A stretch of DNA of 64,000 nt, from assembly GCA_028622995.1 (NCBI GenBank), contig JAJQJQ010000005.1, positions 7,564,001 through 7,628,000 of the forward strand, in the 5' to 3' direction. Positions 1 through 12,898 of the stretch are shown one piece after another. This stretch comes from Panagrolaimus kolymaensis (lineage: Eukaryota > Nematoda > Chromadorea > Rhabditida > Panagrolaimidae). Within the stretch, counting starts at the first letter, position 1; each line of letters opens with the position of its first letter. A program made the position numbers and the translations under genes. Below the pieces are notes generated by a model, which was not told where the DNA came from, ran no database searches, and saw only the letters and a list, made by a program, of their open reading frames with translations.

Positions 1-126
1 GGTTATTTTGATTGTCATTTGAGTTTTCATTAATAAAGCATGATGCATTTATTATTCGAAACAAACTTCCCGTTAATACCTTTTTTGACTCGGGAATTGA
101 AAAGAAAAAAATTGTTAGAAACTTAC

Positions 127-1916
127 CATTAAGAACAGCAAAAATGCCTTGAGGTAGTTCGGTAATCAAAAATACAAAAACCATTAAAAGTAACATCGTT
201 GTTGTACGATCAGTTGTAATTCGTCGAGGTTTTTCTCCGCTTCCATTTAATGGAGTTTTTAAAAGTGTTCGTCTTTTCATTTCATTCTCATGCAATTTTT
301 TAAGCAAGGCAAAAGTAAATGTTAAAAGTAAAAAACATGGAATGGCCTAAAAAAATCATAAAAATCTCAATCGATTTTAAAATTTAATGAATTACTTTAA
401 GAACGATTCCAGTCAACCATAAATTCCATTTAAATAATTGACAATTATTTGCTTCAAAATTTGTTGAAAACCCAATACTGTATTTTAATTCAATGGTTTG
501 ATTGGTTGCAATTTGACGCAATAAAGTATCAGATCTTTCATAAATTTGATGAGCCAAAAATGTTGGAATGCATAAAATAAAAATGCAAGCAGCTACTATG
601 GAAGAAATTATTCTGATATTCCAACAAATATTTAGCAATGAGTTTCAGCAGTAAATATAAAAAATAACATTTTTTTATTATTAAAAAACCTCAAATCTTT
701 ATCCTAAAATTTTAATCTCTCAATACTCATCTTTCTTTAACACTTTTTTGTTGCAGGAATCCTTGCAAAATTTTTTTATTCTATCTTAGTTGCCAAAGAA
801 AAAGTCATATTTGAGAAAACAATTACGTAAGTTTTAATTTAATTTATCCAAACAATTTCAGTAAAAAAATTTATTTCCTTTTTCTAACATTATTGTTCTT
901 TTAATAGATTAAAAAATTGTGTTCCTCGGCTTTACAGTATTTTTTTAAAAGGCCTATTAAAATTTGACGAACACAGGAAAGAAACTTATTAAATCACTGT
1001 AATTTGGGTAACTTTAATTAATGTTCAAAAATAAAGTTTAACTACATATTGTGACACTAACATCCTTTTCCATCTCCAAAAAATAAAATAAAGCCCATTT
1101 AAATGTTTACACATTAACTTCCCGTTTTTAAGTTAATTATAATTTTATTAAGGCAGACATTTTTTTAATTATAAAAATGTGTTTTAATGAAATAAATTCT
1201 ATTTTTTATCGAGCGCCGCACTCATATCCTCATTTGTTTTCCCTTTTTACTTCAATATTTAATTGGAAAGGAAAAACTCCACTTACATTGCTGGTTGTGG
1301 CATCATCCATTTTCGATGTCCAGCATCCATAGCAAGAAATCGAATAAAAGCCATAAAAACGACAAGATAAATTGATATTGCATGCAAGGCTATACTCAAA
1401 ACAGCATGAATTTTAAGAAATCCTGCCCATGAATAAAGATAACCTTCTTCTTGCATAAAAAATTCAAATCGTAATATGTAAATCTAAAAAATAAAATTAA
1501 GTAAAAATCCTAATTGAAAGACTTTTGACTGGGACATTTATTTTTTTGGTATATCTCTTTCATGGAAGATTGGATTTTAACAAGAATGACTCACTAAATA
1601 ACTGGTCATGGTTCCCATATCTGCACACGCTATCACGGTTAATACTGTATGAACGGCACTTCGGCGCATTTGCCTTCTTGTTAATACACAAATATGTAAA
1701 CAATTTGCAATTAATCCAACCACGCATAACGCTACTGCAATATATCGATGAAATTTTCCATATAATCTTAAAATATATTAAAAATTTATTTTATTGATTT
1801 AAAAGTTACACAAAAATGTTTTACGTTTTAAAATTATATAAAGCATCAATAAATCGAATGGTTTGATTATTTTCTAAATCAAATAGTAGAAAATCATCGC
1901 TACTCGTACAACTCAT
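127..1916 (-). CDS. DMSR-type neuropeptide GPCR, 5' part (runs off the left edge)
   Basis: This looks like a class A neuropeptide receptor of the nematode DMSR (dromyosuppressin-receptor-related) group, acting at the plasma membrane. Five exons join in phase: 1825-1916 (start ATG at 1916), 1595-1766, 1287-1483, 396-612 and 127-346, giving about 299 residues before the window ends. TM1-TM2 lie in exon 2 (IANCLHICVLTRRQMRRSAV). TM3 in exon 3 ends IRFLA, exon 4 carries TM4 (ILCIPTFLAH), and exon 5 holds TM5-TM6 with the family signature DRTTTMLLLMVFVFLITELP. TM7 and the tail lie outside the window. The intron between exons 3 and 4 is about 674 bp, longer than the others. The family call rests on the TM2 and TM6 signatures and is fairly secure; the ligand is not predictable. 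Confidence 0.85.
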
Positions 1917-4900
1917 GATGGTTGAGATGAGGAGCCCTTTCTGCTATCTATTGGTGATGGTGGCAATGATGCTAGAAAAAAAAAAGGTTTAAGGCAAAAA
2001 AACATATTAGGATTTTAACTCGTTTTTAGTTTGTTGTCGTCGCGAAAAAAAAAAATAACGTCAATAAAAAAAGAATTATTATAATTTTTTTATGGGCAAC
2101 ATAAATAAAAGAAAAAGAGATAATCACTCGAAGAATAAGTTAAAAATTTAAAAGAAAAAATTTGGCACGTCATGAAAAATAAAAAGAAAGAAAAAGGAAG
2201 ATCCCCTTTTTTAACTTTGAAAAACGAGAGAATATAAAAGTTTTTAACAATGATTGATTGCGCATCAAAATGCATGTGCGTTTTATTCATTTCCCGTTTT
2301 TTTATGGGCCAAAGTCCGAAAAAAAACTGAAGATTGAGGAAATTTATTTTATTTTTCTTGCAAAAAAAAATTTGCGCATTTTTTATTATTCACTAAACGA
2401 TAAAGTCACGTTCCTCACATTTTGGGCCATTTTCTATCTCTCAAAAAAAAGTTTGTATTAAAAAAATTTTATTTTAAAAAGGTTAAAAAGAGGAAGGCCT
2501 TTTTTCGAAAAATATGTCGACAGCTGAATTCTTTTTTTTGGGCTGTTGTATTTTCTTTTTTAGGGTCACATTTTAATTTTCTTTTTCCAGGTGATATTTT
2601 TTTAGGAGAGAAAAATATAAGATGGAGGCGGAAATTGGATATTAATAAGTTTACCTTCGAAAACTTTGTGAATTAATCATCTTTCTTTAAAAATAAAAAA
2701 TAATTAATTTTTAGATGAATGAAAAACAAACATCGGAAAATTTTGAGCAGATGGAACGCAACTTTATGAACTTCAGTCTTATAATGAATGCAAAGTTTGG
2801 GGCGAGACTCCATTTAATCTTTCCTCTTAAATTCTTCACCTTTTCTAAATTATACTGAAAAATAAAAAAGCGCCCCACTAAACCCATAATCCTTTCAAAC
2901 TCAATTGAAAAAAGAAACATTTAAATTTTTATTTCTAAAAAGAAAAACAAAGAATTAATCTGTTATTTTTTCATTCTTACTAGAAATTTTAATTATACTA
3001 TAAAAACTTATAATTTTTAAGGTCAACTTCCTTTACTTTGTTTTTCACAATATTTTTATAAAAAACAAAATACAATTAATTCTTCCTTCTTCAAAAAAAG
3101 GTTTCGAAGCCATTCCTAAAAATGTTTATAAAGAATAGTAAAATCGCCCAATCTCATTTGCATATTCGCCTCTTATTTTTCTTCCTAAATTTAAACTCAG
3201 AATTTTGAAAAAGCGATGGCAAAACTTTTTTTTCAAGAAAAAAAAATAAGAAGAAAATATATTAAAAAATTTTAAAATATAGTTTTAAATAGTGAATGAA
3301 AGAAAGTCTAATTTCTTTTCAAAAAGGTAACAAGCGTAGTGATGAAACATTGAAAGGGAATGAAAGAGTAATAATAGCCTGAATATAAAAAAATGTGAAC
3401 GCATACATTTACAGTAACTTTTTTTTTTTTATCTCAAAAGCTTTTTTTGTTATTACCTAAAATTATTTCTTTCATTTTTTCCAGCTTATGAAATAAAAAT
3501 TTAATATATAATATTTTCATTTATTAAAGTAATTTTTGGATGCGGTATAGTTTGGTCATCTATCTGCCTTCGCTACATAAAAAATATTTCTGGGGAGAGA
3601 TACAAATTTATTTGATAATAATACGATTACGTTTTTAGAATTAAAAAAAAAGTATTTGAAAACAAAAATGGATGTCAAAGGTTTGCAAAAAAAAATCTTA
3701 AAAATATTTTCCTTGACTTTTAATGATTTGCAGAACAAATTAATTTTATATGAAGTTAAAAATAAGTTTGCCTTTTCTAAAGTTAGAGAAAAAAATCAAA
3801 AATCATTTAGCATAAAAATTTATTACATATTTAATAAATTCTGCAAAGACCTGCATTAAATATCCCTTTAAAAAGCTATTAAAAATAAAAAAAAACTAGC
3901 TATTTTGTAATATGTTTTTCATATAACAAAAAATAAATTTTAAAATATCACGAAATTTTCCAAAAATAAACATCCATAACTTTAGTTTCAAGTTTTTTTT
4001 CCAGAAATTCCATGTCCCGTGTAAAAAAAAAGGAGAGAGGAAGAAGCTGAAGAAAAAAAGTGACACATTTATTTTTTAACTACAATATGTCTAATGAAAT
4101 TTTCTTTCATCCTTTTGTTATAGAAACTCCAAATTTTGTTACAATAGTAATAATAAAATAAAGATGGAATTTTGCTAGCCTGAATGTTTTTGACAGGAAA
4201 AAACACGGAAGTGAAACAGTGGAGCATCGTCATGCTTTTTTTTGGGAAGCATCTTTCGGGAGACGAGACTACGACCTCAGTCGGCGAGCAAGCGAACGAA
4301 GTACCGCCACCATAGTTGAATACCGAAAAGGGTCGTTTTCTTTTTAGCTTTTTTTGTTCATGAAATGGCTAAATTCATTTTGTATGAAAATAAAAAAGAA
4401 ACAAACATTATGAATAATAAAGAGAAATTTGGTAAAACAAAATTTTTGGCTGTTGAAGAAAAAAGAATAATACATTGAAGATAGATCTCAAATGAAGTGA
4501 AGCATACTAAAAACAATGGAACTATAGGTTTTATAAAGAGTAGGAGGGGAGGTTATGGAAGACTCAAGGAATGTTTAAAAATAGTAATTCTAGTGAAGTT
4601 TTTTTTATAGATGCTCCTGAGGGTCAATAATTTTCTTGAATATTTAATGAGTTATGACAAAAAATATTTACGTCAATATTGAAGGACAACCTAATTATTG
4701 TGAGAAAAAAAAAGTTGAATATAGGCTACTATTGTAATCCGAAAAAAATATTCTTAACTAAATAAGGTGGAAATGATTCATGTAAGCACCATAGAGCAGT
4801 TTAAAAAACTCATAAAAAAGTTGCAGTAGTACAACCATTACTAAGTTTATAAACAAACTTATTATGCGTTCTTTTCTCTTTTGAGGTATATAATTTCATA

Positions 4901-7900
4901 AAGGTTGTAAAAGGAAAAAGAAAACTTTTTTATTAACTTAAAGCAATGCCCAACGATAATATAGTTATAAATCATTTCGTTATAAATTTTCATGCCAAGA
5001 ATAATGTTGTTTTTTTAACGTTAGGAAAGATACCTTTTGAGAAGTTATAAATTTTAAAGTGTTCAAAAGTAAGCTTTGGAAAAGGAAAAAATAGTCATAA
5101 GTCCCAAGTTAAATCATACATTTTATAAATGTTCAGGAAGTAATTTTTTGTATGTATCACCAAAGTTTCAAATTTGTTGCTCAATGAGAATAAGAGAGAC
5201 GTCAGTTAGAAGAAAAACAAGAGTAATAAAAAAAATTAAATGACATGGGTAAAAAACGACAAAGGCGAAAAACGTGAAATTTGACACCTTTGGCGATAAC
5301 AAAAAAAATTAACTAGAAAACTAAGAAAATGACAAAAAAAATCAAAGCGTGATGATATTTATCCACAAAAAAAAGTCTCACCCTCGAAGGAAAACAGGTG
5401 TCTTTAAAGGGATTTAAGAAACAAGAAAAATAAATAAAAGATAAAAAGAAAATAAACAGCTGCTGTCAGATTTTCACATACATTGAATAAAGTGTTGTGA
5501 TGCGGTAAAGGAGGCAATTAATCCATTTTCAAATGAGGTAATTAAAGAAAAAAAGTTTTTTTCTTTGTAAATATATTTCGACAATTTTCTTATAAGCATG
5601 AAAAAAATGGAGGACTTTGATTTTTTGGAAAAAGCAATAAAAGTTTTTAATGAGAGTAAAAATTTAAAAGTAGGAAGTAAAAAAGAAAGAAAGTTGCTGA
5701 AGGTTGAATGATCTTTTCAAAGAATCATTTGATTTAAATAACATCAAAAGCTAAAAATACGAATCAAAAAAGTGATACAGTAAATTTTGTTTTCAAAAGG
5801 CATTTTAAAATTTCTTGTCGACTCAAACCCTTTTTTTCCTCAAACACAAGCCATTCACAGACCATACAATTTCAAGGGTTTTAATCCTTAAAATTGTATA
5901 ATTAATTTGGGATTTCAAATGTTTCAATAGTAAAAAGTTCTGAGAAAATGTATTACGCAAGCCAAATGCCACAGGGTTACCGCCAGTCGTCTGCGGATGT
6001 AGCTTTGCATTTTTTCTCAAAGGTTTTAAAATATTAACAAAAGCCAAGAAAAATTTTACAACCAAATCTTTTGTTCATATTTTTTAAAGGATTTCGAGCT
6101 ATTGTTTCCAAGAAAAAAGAGCAAAACAAGAGAGACAGTAGCCCTTGCCAACGCACTTTGTAATAATCTCCCATCTTTTTAGAAAAAATATAAAAAAAGG
6201 TTAAAACAAAATCCACGAAAAAAACGTTAGTTTTATTTAGAAAAAAATAAATCTCAAGATTAAACACAGTTTAACATTTTTAAACAATAAAAAAATATAT
6301 TCTCTGATGCCCCATATTCAAGGATATAGCCAGCCAACTAACTCTTCTACGTAATAAAAATAAAAACAAAAGAAAAGAATGGCATAGGAAGAATAAGAAT
6401 GGAAACGCTTATGTAATTAAAAAAAGAGTGTAGGATAAAAAAATAGAAAGAAAGAAAAGACTCACTCATTTTTCTTTATTGACGCGGAAGGTGGAAGGAA
6501 TTGAATATGTTTAAAAACTCTTTTTTATTTTTTTAAATTTAATTATCAAGGGAAAAATAAGAAGAGTGGAAATAAATGGAAATGACGAAGAAAGACACCA
6601 TATGGAAGTCAAATACATGGGTTGGCATTTAGCATTGTAAAGAGGGAATGAATTTTTATAGATCAAAAATAAATTGTAGCGAGAAAATGAGAGGATCAAA
6701 TCAATAAGTCCAAAAAAATGGATTTAATTTTAAAAAAAGAGAAAAATCAAAATAATTCAAGCATTTAACAAAAACAAGCACTCGCTATTTTCAAGCTTTC
6801 AACTTTATGAGAAAAAAAACTTTGATGGTCGATTTGCAAAAAAAAAAAAGAAGATTGAAAGTTGTGAGTCAATTGCTTTAAACTTTATTTTTTGCAATCA
6901 TCAAATGAAAGAGTTCAGTGACAAAATATGTCAACAACAAAAAAACAGCTGTTTGACATCCATTTACTTATTACCGCTGGCATGTCATTAATTTTGAGCT
7001 TTTGATGATGATGACAGAAACATCATGTTTACTATTTTAAAAAAACGTGTTAAAGTTTTTTTCAGTTTTAAATTTTATTTTTTAGAGAATTTCTAAACAC
7101 CACCTGTCGTTGTGAAAATACAGTTTTTAACAAAGATGAAAGTTACTTTTTTGAAAAGCTGCGGTATCGAGAAATTATAAAATTAAAATAATAAGAAAAA
7201 AATTAAAATTTCCAACTTGTAAGTTCAATGGAAGTCAAGGTTTTTTGACGCAACATCATTATTTATGATGATTCTGAAAGTACGCCATTTTAAAACTTTT
7301 TTTGTTGCAAAAAAGCTTCAAACTAAAAATGCAAAATGAACTCATTAAAAAAAGAGAGAAAAAAATGAATGAAAAAAAAGAAAGGGCAATACTTGGTTAT
7401 TAATTTTAGAGATGAAGAAGAAAGTGTGAAAAATTAATTCAACAAAAAAACACTCATTTTTATTCCATTCATTCATAAAAAAAGCTAAACAAACAAAAAT
7501 AAATTGTGTTATTCAAAAAATAAACTTTAAAACACGCATATCAAAACAAAATTAAAAAGAAAGGCTTCATCTTTGTGGTTAGTTTTTTTTTCTTGCCAAC
7601 GAACCTTTTTTTCTTGTTCTAAAGGAGGACAACCGGAAAAACCACTTTATTTTAATTTGGCTGACATGAAAAAATAAAAAATAAAGTATTTCTGCCAAAA
7701 AAAAAGAATAGCTAAAGTCTAAGAATCAAAAAATTTTAAAACAAGGAAACAAATGGCCCTCGAAAAAAAACATGAATAAAATCTCTGCTTCAAGGCATGT
7801 TTTTTCCGCCCAAAAAAAGCATGGGATTGAAATTCTAATTTTATAAATGGCTTTTTTCGTTTTGCGGCTCCCACCAACGAATGGAAATCTCTTTTTAGGT

Positions 7901-10900
7901 TTTTTTATTCTAAAAACAAAAAGTTTTAATTTAAAAATGGAAAAAAACTTTTAAAACCTTCAATAAAAAAAATTGGGCAAAAAAAGAGCGACGATGGAAT
8001 GGAATCCATAAATTCAAGGGATGAATGTCCTATCAACACAGAGAAAAGCAATATCGTTTCTCAGTTTTAATGTCCATCCAAAAAAGGCTCTCAAATAAAA
8101 ATTAAAAAAACACGTTAAAAAGAATTCAGCTGATTTCATTTTATTTTTGTTTTCGGCAACGCATTTTTTGGTTTAATGTTTACTAAAGGAATGAATGACC
8201 TCAACAAAAAATAATTTAGAGTGGTGCTAAAGTCAAAACGTCAGAATGAGAAAAAAATCTTTGGAACAGTGTTTTTTTTCATTTTATCCATTTATTTATT
8301 TATATAAAAAATGGAGTGGAGTTGTAAAATTTAATGTACCGTAAAGAAATCGTTTAAGAAACAAATCTAAAGATCACAACCGCGCCATTTTCCATGAAAT
8401 CGTATAACTTTTTTTTTTCTTCTATGCTCTAAGAAATTGTAAAAGTGCAGCCAATGTCGGCGAGTATTTCAAGAAAGTAAAAACATATTTTTACAATGTT
8501 TATAACATAAAAAATTACCAAAAAGGAGCTAAATCTATAATTTACCGCTTTTTTTATAAAGTAAGTAGAGGTTAGTGGATAAAATTTATGACTACATAAT
8601 TCATCTTAAAAGATAAAAAAAGAGTGTAAAAGCTTTACAAATATAAGTGAGGTTGTATTCAAGAAAAAAATACTCATTATGATAGTTTTTTAGAGGAGCG
8701 CTAAAATATTTTATGAGGAAGTTTTTTTACAAGCATATCATTGGAGGTCACGAGAGCCCTTCATAGTCTTGAGAAAAAAATCCCATTGAAATGAGTGACC
8801 CTTAAAAAAAGAAATGCAGCCGGAAATCCTGGTTTCATTCATGCTTGTTTCTTTTATTATGCGTAAAAAAAACTTGGCTAGACAAAATACAAATACTAAA
8901 TAAAACTAGTGAAACAAAAAATAATGTGCGGCAGCATACCATAATCCAATGTACCTAAATATAATTTGGAGCCTCCTAGTATTCAACAAAAAAGATGGAG
9001 TTTGAATTACCTATTAAAATGTGAGAAAATCTTAAAGGTCAAACCATTTTATACCAAACTTTTGTGTTGTTTATCAAAACACTCGGAAACTCTTTTGATT
9101 TTTGCAACTTTGTGTTTTTAACATATAAACATTGCAACCATACATTTTTCTTTTGCAAAAGCTCAAAGTTCGAAACAAATCGTTTCTTGTGAAATGTTTA
9201 TCGTAGAATGACACGGAAATTATGAAGAAAAAATAAAGAAATGGAGAGGGCATAAATTAATTTTTCGAATAATAATAATTAAAATTCATAAACATTCAAA
9301 GCCACGACAATGACGACGTCGTCGAAATTCCAGGCATGTTGGCTTGTGCCAAAGAATTTTTCGCGTCTGCTTGAAAATGTTCCTTCAAAAAACAAGAAAG
9401 AACAAATGCCGCTTAAAAAATTTCTTTTCATCAAAAAAGGCAAAATTGTGTTGCTGCTTTTTGGGAATAAAAAAAGTATAATTGAAGTGCGAAAAAAAAG
9501 ACTTAAAAGCCGAGACAACAGACAACTTTCAAACACAAAAGCAAAAAAGTTTTATCTTTTTTTTGTTGAAATAACTTTTTGGATGAAAGGTCCACGTTTT
9601 TTTTATTCTTCCTTCAATAAAGGTTTCTTGGGATTTATTCTTTTGTGATTTTTTTATATAGATAATTATTATTGACAAATATGAATGTAAGAGGCGCGAT
9701 AAAAAATAAATGGAGTGAAGCAGATTATGGTAGCTGCTTCAAAAGCGGAACCAAAATTATAAAAATACTTTTTTTTATGAAAACCAATTTGGAGAGGAGT
9801 TAAAAAGTTGAATGAACGAACGGAAGGAACAATTTTATAATTGACGATGTGATAGAAGAAAATTAAACGTTGCAAGTATTTAGTTTGGTTTTTGTAGTCG
9901 TAAATTTTAAACATGGTTCCACATTTGAGTTTCAAAAGCTTAGAAAAAAATAATTGCCAGAAGTAATTTTAGGGATTAAACTTAAAATTTGGAATACATA
10001 AAAGTGGAGTAAAATAATATAACATATTCTTCTTTTTTTTAATAAACCAAAAAATCTTGATGTTACTATTTTGAGAGGAGATGAAGTTGTGCCTTAGATA
10101 CAAGCAACAAAAAAAAATGCAATTAAAATCAGAAAGAAAAAAGTATGTACTTTGTTTGCATTTATTTTATTAGGATATCCCACTATAGGGAATAAAATAT
10201 GTATGTATAACTAACCTACGTTTCTTTTTTGATATTAAAAATTTAAAGTAAAATTAAAAGCAAACAAAAAAACTTTAAAAAATATATTTGTTTTGCCCTG
10301 ATTTATAAAAAAAATGCTAATTTATTCTCATCATGAAACACGCATAATTTAACGGAGGTTGCGATTCTCATAAAGGATATGCAAAGGACTGACACAGTAA
10401 TTAAAATGTTTTTATTGAAATTTATTTAATGATTTGTTTTTTCAAGTTTCAACATTTCTAAGTTTCAAATAAAATAAACAAACAAAAGGGAATGAATATT
10501 CATTAAACTTGGTTGCTCACAAATTTTTGGCAATTCCTTTTATCCGGTTTAGCCTTCTGTGATAATCTAAAGAGAGAAATAAAGTCATAAATATCAGCTG
10601 ATAATTTTTTGAGACCAAAAACTTATTAAAGCTCAATCTTCTAATTTTTTTGTTGGTTGTTTAAACAAAAATTTCCTGGAAAAAAAAGAAGTTGCAAAAA
10701 AAGTATGCAAATAATAAATAAATGCAGTAAGAAATTTTATACCTCGCCAAGTTAAAAAGTTACTTTTGACCTTTTAATAAAAAAATAAACAAATATTTTT
10801 GTTTGATTTGGATAGAGTTGTTGGGTGTTGTTCGTTCCTCTGCTTTATTTTTGGTTTCGCTACAGTATTTTCTCAAGATCTCATACTTTTTCTAATTTAA

Positions 10901-12898
10901 ACATAAGTGCATCCAAATTTAGTTTGGTTTAAAGCCCACTTAATTACAGTAATCATTCATTCATTCAGTGAAAATTCATATTCGATAAGTATTCATCCAA
11001 AAAATAAAGAAAAATGGCACTTTTGCAACAAACAAAAAATAACCGAAAACACAAAAATGGAGAAGAAGAAAAGAAAAACATCTTTTTCACACTTTTTTTC
11101 TGTGTTATCCATTATTTTTTTATTTTTCCGTTTAAATTTAATCAAGGATAAAAAGGCTTTGCTTTTGAGTGTTAAACAGCTGCGGCCTTTCTTTCTCTCT
11201 ATTTTATTTTATTTTAGAAGAGGTAATAAGGCCTCAGCTTTTTCAAAAAGCTTCTCCTTCGTCATCCACACAAAAAATTTAAAACAACAACAAAAAAACT
11301 GCAATTTTTGTTTTTGCAAATTCTATCGGTGTAATTTTAGATATTGGATTAGAAAAATGTTTTGAAAAGAAAAAGTTTAATCTCTAAATTAAAAGTTGAT
11401 TTTTTTTGTTTCTCTCATGGGAATGAATGAACATTTATTTAAAAAAAAGTAAACGTCGAAGAGAAGCAAAAAACAAAACAATGAAATGGTGGTGTATGAT
11501 GAAACCAATGATGCATGCATCAAAGATAAAAAACAAAAAAAAGTTTGAAAGTTTCAAAACATAGTGGGCTTTTCAACTTTCATGGAAGAAGAATTTTATC
11601 TTGATTTGCTATCATTGTTTGGTTGTTAGTAATGGATGATTATTCCATTGTGAATTGAGGCATCCATCATCACAAAAAAAAGTTTCTCTGGAAAAAAGCT
11701 TATCTGTTTTTTAAAGTTTTCTGTTTATTTTTTTGATATTGAAATATAAATAATCCACAAAAGTTTTTATTGAAATCCTAAGGAGCAGCAAATTTGATAG
11801 TCTTTTTAGAAAATTTAATTGAAGCTAAACAAAACTTTTAATGGAATTTGTAAATTCGTAAAATAAAAACCTTGAAAAATGTTTGCTGACCAAATCTTTA
11901 GGCTCAATTTTTCCCACATTCATGAAGGTTCAAACGCCACAAGAATGAATGTGCATAAATCAGAATATGTAAAACCTCAAAATAATTATTAATAAAAACA
12001 AGCTATGACAAATCCTTGTTGCATCAAAGTAATGAAACCATTTTGTTTTTGTTATTTGTATTCTGGAATCGCAGAAGAAATGAGTAATTTTATTCAAAAT
12101 AAAATTATATATAGTATATTTTTCTTCTTTTTTTATTGTAAAATAACACTGACTAACTAATTTAACAACGTGTAAATGAAGCCAAAGAACTTTGGTTAGT
12201 AAGATTAGGAAAATTGACAAATAAAGAAAAAATCCTCATCATCGAGATTTTGCATGATTGTGAAGCTACATATATTTCAAAAGAAAGTAAACTGTGTTTT
12301 TTGTTTCGATTAGAAAATATTTATCGGTTTTTGGTTGACATGCTAAAAACTAAGCAACTACGTAAAATTCATCTTACCGAGAAAAGAAAATTTTAATACA
12401 GTAAGTAATCACGTGAAAATGATGTCAAACAAAAATATCGCAGACATGCCACTCCTACGATCTCTAAAACTCAATCATTTTTTCTTTATTATTTTCCATT
12501 TTGTTGAAAAAGAATTCCAACGATAGTGGAATATTAAATGAGTGAAGCAAAAGAAACAAAATTGTGTTTAACAAAAGAATTTTTAGCGCAGTCTTTTATA
12601 ACAAATTTATCTTAGATGAGTAAACTCGCGTAACTTTATTTGAAGTTTTCTTCTTCAAAATAACCGAAAAAATATGATTGAATTTGGAAAAATGTTATGA
12701 GAGTTGTTTTGCAATGATAGGAAAAAATAAAGCGACAAAGAATGCTAATGGATTCCAGGCTCTGTATTCAACGCTAAGTGCGACTAAAATGATACATCCA
12801 ACACAATAAGACACATAATTAAACATATATTTATTTAATATTTAAAATAATAATAATAAAAACAATAATGAAAATTTATTACAAAGAAAAGACAAGAG
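1917..12898. other. Gene-poor AT-rich stretch, about 11 kb
   Basis: I find no exon chain, RNA gene or recognisable mobile element here. Open frames of up to about 150 codons exist (for example 10907-11365), but they are rich in Lys, Asn and Phe from poly-A/poly-T runs and lack splice context or family motifs. Slightly GC-richer islands occur near 4200-4330 and 9290-9370. They could be promoter or enhancer DNA, but nothing direct shows this. The 1917-2050 part is likely 5' flank of the DMSR-type gene, and the last few hundred bases are 3' flank of the coiled-coil gene. Confidence 0.5.

Noticed and set aside
1525..1797. Plus-strand frame of 90 codons
   Set aside because: It is antisense to TM1-TM2 exon 2 of the DMSR-type receptor, which explains its sequence.
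5823..6065. Minus-strand frame of 80 codons with a plausible-looking composition
   Set aside because: No splice context, no known motif, and it overlaps another frame; nothing supports translation.
9310..9648. Plus-strand frame of 112 codons
   Set aside because: Lys/Phe-rich product from A and T runs in gene-poor DNA, with an equally long frame on the opposite strand.
10907..11365. Plus-strand frame of 152 codons, the longest in the gene-poor region
   Set aside because: Low-complexity Lys/Phe/Ser composition and no homology-like motif or splice sites around it.
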